A stretch of DNA of 64,000 nt from Bordetella holmesii ATCC 51541 (GTDB lineage: Bacteria; Pseudomonadota; Gammaproteobacteria; Burkholderiales; Burkholderiaceae_B): contig CP007494.1 of the NCBI GenBank assembly GCA_000612485.1, positions 2,418,001 through 2,482,000 of the forward strand, given 5' to 3'. Below are positions 60,367-64,000 of the stretch, piece after piece. The notes beneath the pieces were generated by a model that was given only the letters and a program-made list of their open reading frames with translations, did no database searches and had not been told where the DNA came from. Numbering within the stretch: position 1 is the stretch's first letter; the number at the start of each line of letters is the position of its first letter. The translations under genes were made by a program, and so were the position numbers.

Positions 60367-61226
60367 TCAGCCCGCAGGCCAAACGCGAGGCGGTCAGGAC
60401 ATTAATGACCGAGCGCAGCATGGGTGTTACCCGGGCCTGTGGGCTGGTAGGAATTTCGCGGTCGCTGTTTGCCTACGAGAGCACACGCTCAGGCGATGCT
60501 GCGCTGACCGAGCGCATGAAAGAGATGGCAGTGGCGAAACGACGCTACGGCTATCGGAGGATCCATGTGCTCTTACGTCGCGAAGGCTGGCAAGCAAATC
60601 ACAAGCGAATCTGGCGGCTGTACAGTCTGGCAGGGTTAAGCGTGCGAAAACGAAAGCGTAAGCGAATCGCGGCGACCGAGCGCGTGGTTCGCCCAGCGGC
60701 AATCGCGCCGAATCAGAGTTGGTCAATGGACTTTGTGGCCGACGGCCTAGCCTATGGCCGCCGATTCCGCTGTTTGACTATCGTCGATGACTACACTCGC
60801 GAATGCCTGGCCATCGAGGTCGATACGTCGTTGCCGGGACTGCGTGTTGCCATGGTGCTGCAACGGCTGGCGGAGATGCGTGGCCTGCCGCGATCTATTA
60901 CCGTGGACAACGGGCCAGAGTTCGCCGGAAGAGCCTTGGACGCCTGGGCCTACCAAGCAGGCGTAAAGCTGTCGTTTATTCGGCCGGGTAAGCCGGTGGA
61001 GAACGCTTATATCGAAAGTTTCAACGGCAAGTTCCGCGACGAATGCCTTAACGAGCACTGGTTCTTGTCCCTGCGACAGGCTAAAAGCTTGATCGAAAAC
61101 TGGCGAGTCGAGTACAACACCGATCGGCCTCACAGCGCGCTCGGATATTTAACGCCGGCGCAATTCGTGCAGGCTCATCAGAAAGAAGGTCTTTTACCCC
61201 TGGGCTCTATGTCGGTGCCGTACTAA
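60363..61226 (+). CDS. IS3-family OrfB catalytic part (copy C)
   Basis: DDE catalytic domain as in copy B (YTRECLA), reached by -1 slippage. Intact. Confidence 0.9.
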   Translation, partial: VVSPQAKREAVRTLMTERSMGVTRACGLVGISRSLFAYESTRSGDAALTERMKEMAVAKRRYGYRRIHVLLRREGWQANHKRIWRLYSLAGLSVRKRKRKRIAATERVVRPAAIAPNQSWSMDFVADGLAYGRRFRCLTIVDDYTRECLAIEVDTSLPGLRVAMVLQRLAEMRGLPRSITVDNGPEFAGRALDAWAYQAGVKLSFIRPGKPVENAYIESFNGKFRDECLNEHWFLSLRQAKSLIENWRVEYNTDRPHSALGYLTPAQFVQAHQKEGLLPLGSMSVPY

Positions 61227-61286
61227 ATCTGGGGGCAGGTCACCTGGGCTCTATGTCGGTGCCGTACTAAATCTGGGGGCAGGTCA
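61199..61286 (+). repeat. Tandem duplication of the 44-bp IS3 right end
   Basis: Two perfect 44-bp units (61199-61242 and 61243-61286), each ending in gggggcaggtca. The second unit ends at the ACCG target repeat. It looks like a remnant of two tandem right ends. Confidence 0.9.
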
Positions 61287-61394
61287 ACCGGGTGGGAAGA
61301 TTCCATATACGCGGCGTAGAGGACATCAGGCTGGATCCTGGTGTTTGCTTGAGGCGGCCAATGTAGCATGGGCCGACGCCACGTTTGACGCCGT

Positions 61395-61676
61395 TCAGGC
61401 CGACAGCCTGCGCTGGCGCGACACCGATTCGATGCGATGGACGTGTTCGTGGCGAAAGCGGATGCGCTGGCCGCGTTTTGCGCCGCAGGGCTGGATCAGC
61501 TCTGTGGTGTAAGTGGTCGTGCCGTTGATGGGCGCGTTGTAGATGACTGTGGCGCGAATGGCTTTGCCGTCGGCAAGTCTGAGGTGAACGACGTCACCGA
61601 CATTGATGGGCGTATCGTTCAGTTGGGACTGGCTGGGGCGGCGCACCAGATCATTGGTGTTGAGCTGCTTGTTCAT
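61395..61676 (-). CDS. Small protein of unknown function
   Basis: This 93-residue reading frame (MNKQLNTNDLVRRPSQSQLN) has a beta-rich middle (VGDVVHLRLADGKAIRATVI) and a basic C-terminus (RIRFRHEHVHRIESVSRQRR). AGGAAA lies just before the ATG. No family was recognised; a small SH3-like or nucleic-acid-binding fold is possible from the pattern only. It lies upstream of the cytochrome b start on the same strand, 68 bases apart. Confidence 0.55.
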   Translation of the reverse strand: MNKQLNTNDLVRRPSQSQLNDTPINVGDVVHLRLADGKAIRATVIYNAPINGTTTYTTELIQPCGAKRGQRIRFRHEHVHRIESVSRQRRLSA

Positions 61677-62431
61677 ATGTTTTCCTAGTTAAAGTTGTTT
61701 TATGGAAACACGGCTCCGGCTTGACCGGATTGCGTACTTCTATGGTGGTGCGTGGAGATGCACCGATGCCCGGCGTTGGTGGGCGGTGGCCACAATGGCC
61801 TGTGGCGGAACGACAATGTCCCTGGATGCTTCTTGTCAGCCTGTCATGGGCTGCACAAGGTTGCTGGCCGACAAACCGCAGGCTCAGCTGTTGCGCGGTG
61901 GAAAACGAAAAAGGAAGAATGTGCCTGGCACAGACATCCCGAACGATATCGATGACGCGGCCGCCTGAATAAATGTTGGATGTGGCGGCAGCCCCATGGG
62001 AAGGCGGCATCGATGCAGGATTGGCGGCTGGCGCCCGCTGGGGGCGTCAGCTTCGGAAAACTTAGGCCTAATGCGCCCGAGCTACCGTCAGGTGTAAGCG
62101 TGCCAAAGGATCAACTCGATAAGCCGAAACAATGGACCTTTCACACCTGGGTTGATTGCCGTGTTGGTGCCGCGCGGCTACCCTAAATTGGCTGCCACTC
62201 GGGCGCCTGGGTCGCGTTGCGGCTGCACAGAAATCTAGCCAACCTTATCGATGCTATATCTAAGTAATTGTTTTGTCAAGTATTGTTGTGACATCGCGCT
62301 TACGTTCGCAACAAAGTCCCCCACGGCCCAAAGATGGGGACGGGTTGGGCTAAGCTTTGAGTTCGTCATTTGATAGGTCTGCCTGTTTGTTGATCTCGGT
62401 CCTGTCTCCTTTGGTGCGCCGTCTGGCCCGC
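61677..62431. other. Intergenic region without a supported gene
   Basis: These 755 bases contain open frames on both strands but no family feature or convincing ribosome site. It probably holds the promoters of the divergent small-protein and lipoprotein genes; a short inverted repeat TGTCA/TGACA lies at about 62274-62293. Confidence 0.4.
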
Positions 62432-63175
62432 ATGTTGGCCGGGAGCTATGGGCTGCGCGCTGCGCTTATCGTCTCCGTTGCATTGGCCGTGGGGGGCTGC
62501 ACTCAGAATGAGCCCCAGGAGCGCGCCGCGCTCATTGCGTGGCTGCAGCAAGACAGCAATGCCGCGCCGGACGCCGGGACGCTCAGGCGCTTTGGTGACT
62601 ATCGGCAGCACCATGCGGTCATCGGTGCCTATCTGCAGGTGCAGGCAGGCGCCTCGCACAGCATCGAGCAGGCATTGAGCGAATTGCCTGCGCACAGTGT
62701 GCAGGAGGTCGCCTCCCGTCGCGAGCGTTTACTGGTTCTGCGTGCCAGCCTTCATCGCGAACAGCAGCACCTCGAACAGGCGTATCGTCAGGCCGTTTCG
62801 CAGCGCAAAGATCTGATGCAGGCGCCGGACCTCAAGGTGGCTTACGATCAGGCCTTTGAGCGGCTGGTGACCCACCCGCAGGCCGTCATGGTGTCTCTGA
62901 TGGATCTACTGGAAGAGCCGCTTTCGGTGTCGTTGAAGGTCGCCGATTTTGTTGCTCTGCATCAGGATCAGATCACCGTGGCAGGGCCCGTGACACAGGT
63001 CATGGACCCCACGGTGCGCGATGCGCTCAATGCATTACTGGATACGCTCAACGCGCAGTCGCGCGCTCTGCAGCGCGCCGCCGCGCTCTGTAGGCAGTTG
63101 GAGCTATGTTCGACCGGGCCCGGCGGGGCCTCACCCTCAATGGCGCCCGCGCCGCGTTTTCAGGACGACTTATGA
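62432..63175 (+). CDS. DUF3053-type lipoprotein
   Basis: This 247-residue protein has a lipoprotein signal (MLAGSYGLRAALIVSVALAV, Cys near residue 23 in VGGC-TQNE). A long helical, Gln-rich body follows (LRASLHREQQHLEQAYRQAV). The start at 62432 places the lipobox correctly; the frame also begins at a TTG at 62357. Function is unknown. It overlaps the next gene as ATGA. Confidence 0.7.
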   Translation: MLAGSYGLRAALIVSVALAVGGCTQNEPQERAALIAWLQQDSNAAPDAGTLRRFGDYRQHHAVIGAYLQVQAGASHSIEQALSELPAHSVQEVASRRERLLVLRASLHREQQHLEQAYRQAVSQRKDLMQAPDLKVAYDQAFERLVTHPQAVMVSLMDLLEEPLSVSLKVADFVALHQDQITVAGPVTQVMDPTVRDALNALLDTLNAQSRALQRAAALCRQLELCSTGPGGASPSMAPAPRFQDDL

Positions 63176-64000
63176 CGCAATCGCCACCCATGCATAATCG
63201 GACGTTTATCGCCCTGTTGATCATCGTGACCCTTGCCTTTCTCTGGCTGCTCTGGCCATTTTTTGGCGCGGTGTTCTGGGGCACGATTCTTGCCATTATT
63301 TTCTCCCCCTTGCATCGGAAGCTGGCGCGCCGGATGGCGCCACGCACGACGTTGGCCGCGCTGCTGTCGTTGGGGCTGGTACTGCTGGTCGTGATCATTC
63401 CTCTGATCCTCATCACCGGATCCCTTGTCCAGGAAGGGGCCAGCCTCTATGAGCGCATGCATTCCGGGTCGCTGAATTTCGGTACTTACTTTCAGCAGAT
63501 CATGGATGCGATGCCGCCAATCGTGCATGATCTATTGGCGCGTTTCGACCTGAACGACCTGGGCAGCATTCAGGAAAAACTGTCGGCGGGAGCGATGCAG
63601 TTGAGCCAGTTCGTGGCGACGCAAGTGGTCAATATTGGTCAGGATACGGCGCAATTTCTGATCAGCTTTGGCGTAATGCTGTATTTGCTGTTTTTTCTTC
63701 TGCGCGACGGCTCGCGACTTTCGCGCCGACTGCGGCGTGCTGTGCCGATGGATGAGGGCTACAAGCAGCATCTGTTCCGCAAGTTCACCACCGTGGTGCG
63801 TGCGACCGTCAAGGGCAACATTGCGGTGGCCGCGGCTCAGGGAGCGCTGGGCGGCATCATCTTCTGGGTGCTAGGCATTCAAGGGGCATTGCTGTGGGGC
63901 GTCATCATGGGGTTCCTGTCCCTGCTGCCGGCCGTCGGCGCGGGCCTCATCTGGGCGCCGGTGGCGATCTATTTCCTGGTGACTGGCGCCATCTGGCAGG
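63172..64000 (+). CDS. AI-2E family transporter (PerM-like permease), 3' end outside the window
   Basis: The first 276 residues of this permease are seen. They include paired N-terminal helices (FIALLIIVTLAFLWLLWPFF, then WGTILAIIFSPL), the central segment FLISFGVMLYLLFFLLRDG and the family core VRATVKGNIAVAAAQGALGG. It then has LLPAVGAGLIWAP. Such proteins export autoinducer-2 or other solutes, or act in ion homeostasis. The ATG overlaps the stop of the lipoprotein gene by 4 bases. The gene runs off the window. Confidence 0.9.
   Translation, partial: MTQSPPMHNRTFIALLIIVTLAFLWLLWPFFGAVFWGTILAIIFSPLHRKLARRMAPRTTLAALLSLGLVLLVVIIPLILITGSLVQEGASLYERMHSGSLNFGTYFQQIMDAMPPIVHDLLARFDLNDLGSIQEKLSAGAMQLSQFVATQVVNIGQDTAQFLISFGVMLYLLFFLLRDGSRLSRRLRRAVPMDEGYKQHLFRKFTTVVRATVKGNIAVAAAQGALGGIIFWVLGIQGALLWGVIMGFLSLLPAVGAGLIWAPVAIYFLVTGAIWQ

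Larger units (their letters stand above)
60046..61242 (+). mobile_element. IS3-family element (IS407 group), copy C, 1197 bp plus duplicated right end
   Basis: Same element as A and B. The right 44 bases are repeated in tandem (61243-61286). The 4-bp target duplication ACCG flanks the element plus the extra end (60042-60045 and 61287-61290), so the whole was in place as one unit. It interrupts cytochrome b. Confidence 0.95.
59407..61326 (-). pseudogene. Cytochrome b561-type di-haem membrane protein, split by IS3 copy C
   Basis: This inner-membrane b-type cytochrome of about 220 residues would pass electrons between quinol and a c-type cytochrome. The start MSSTPRIWNLPTR is encoded at 61326-61287. 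After the IS, the gene continues in frame with RLFHWALV, where the CGGT target gives a shared codon. Four membrane segments with His (WHVRFGLATLGLILF, WVLIALLGLHVLAVLWHTLV) follow. The insertion removes only the first 13 residues. The IS left end, read on this strand, is open and in frame with the rest (GTG at 60195, GGAG 7 bases upstream), so a 262-residue fusion could be made; that is unproven. Confidence 0.85.

Overview
The window looks like a chromosome segment of a beta-proteobacterium of the genus Bordetella, most likely Bordetella holmesii. Genes are GC-rich and match Burkholderiales types (xseB-ispA-dxs, rpsF-priB-rpsR-rplI, alaC-hom-thrC, pepN-fbp, two Bug-type receptors). It carries a 1043-bp IS481, three copies of a 1306-bp IS1001-type ISL3 element and three copies of a 1197-bp IS3/IS407-type element. 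IS481 together with an IS1001-like element is the known B. holmesii combination; the species call is inference. The seven insertion sequences make up about 8.6 kb, or 13 percent, of the window.

Layout. 1-4.8 kb: a frameshifted DMT transporter, quinone oxidoreductase, HtpX, a second DMT transporter and a sulfurtransferase. 4.8-6.1 kb: IS1001-like copy 1. 6.1-8.1 kb: a decayed minus-strand pair, an HD-domain protein and a Rieske oxygenase, with three frameshifts. 8.2-11.2 kb: acyltransferase, Bug receptor, divergent IclR regulator. 11.3-15.3 kb: xseB, ispA, a frameshifted dxs, folE2. 15.4-19.5 kb: ribosomal genes with priB, a kinase-like gene and dnaB. 19.5-21.5 kb: a bile-acid-symporter-type gene split by IS481. 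21.6-25.4 kb: pdxA, PIN-PhoH, peroxiredoxin, Mth938-like protein. 25.6-29.5 kb: alaC-hom-thrC joined by ATGA overlaps. 29.6-30.8 kb: IS3 copy A. 30.9-35.9 kb: fbp and pepN, a lipoprotein, an H-NS-type protein. 36.4-39.2 kb: tldD, then aroG behind an apparent Phe/Tyr leader-peptide attenuator. 39.2-47.3 kb: IS1001-like copy 2, a broken FAD oxidase, glcD broken by IS3 copy B and a frameshift, intact glcE and glcF. 47.3-50.1 kb: pntB, pntAb, frameshifted pntAa. 50.2-51.5 kb: IS1001-like copy 3. 51.6-64 kb: N-formylglutamate amidohydrolase, Bug receptor, LysR regulator, mnmA, TauE/SafE, GST, purB, cytochrome c, cytochrome b split by IS3 copy C, an unknown small protein, a lipoprotein and an AI-2E-type permease that runs off the end.

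How the genes work together. Housekeeping blocks are intact apart from dxs. The accessory metabolic blocks are decaying: glycolate/lactate oxidation, transhydrogenase, the Rieske/HD pair, a b/c cytochrome pair and a symporter. Most damaging indels sit in short G/C homopolymers. That fits recent host-restricted decay, but sequencing error is also possible because one of them hits the normally essential dxs.

The most interesting signal is the leader peptide at 37964-38047. It is rich in Phe and Tyr codons, and its RNA offers mutually exclusive antiterminator and terminator hairpins just upstream of aroG. No tRNA, rRNA, CRISPR array or prophage was recognised.
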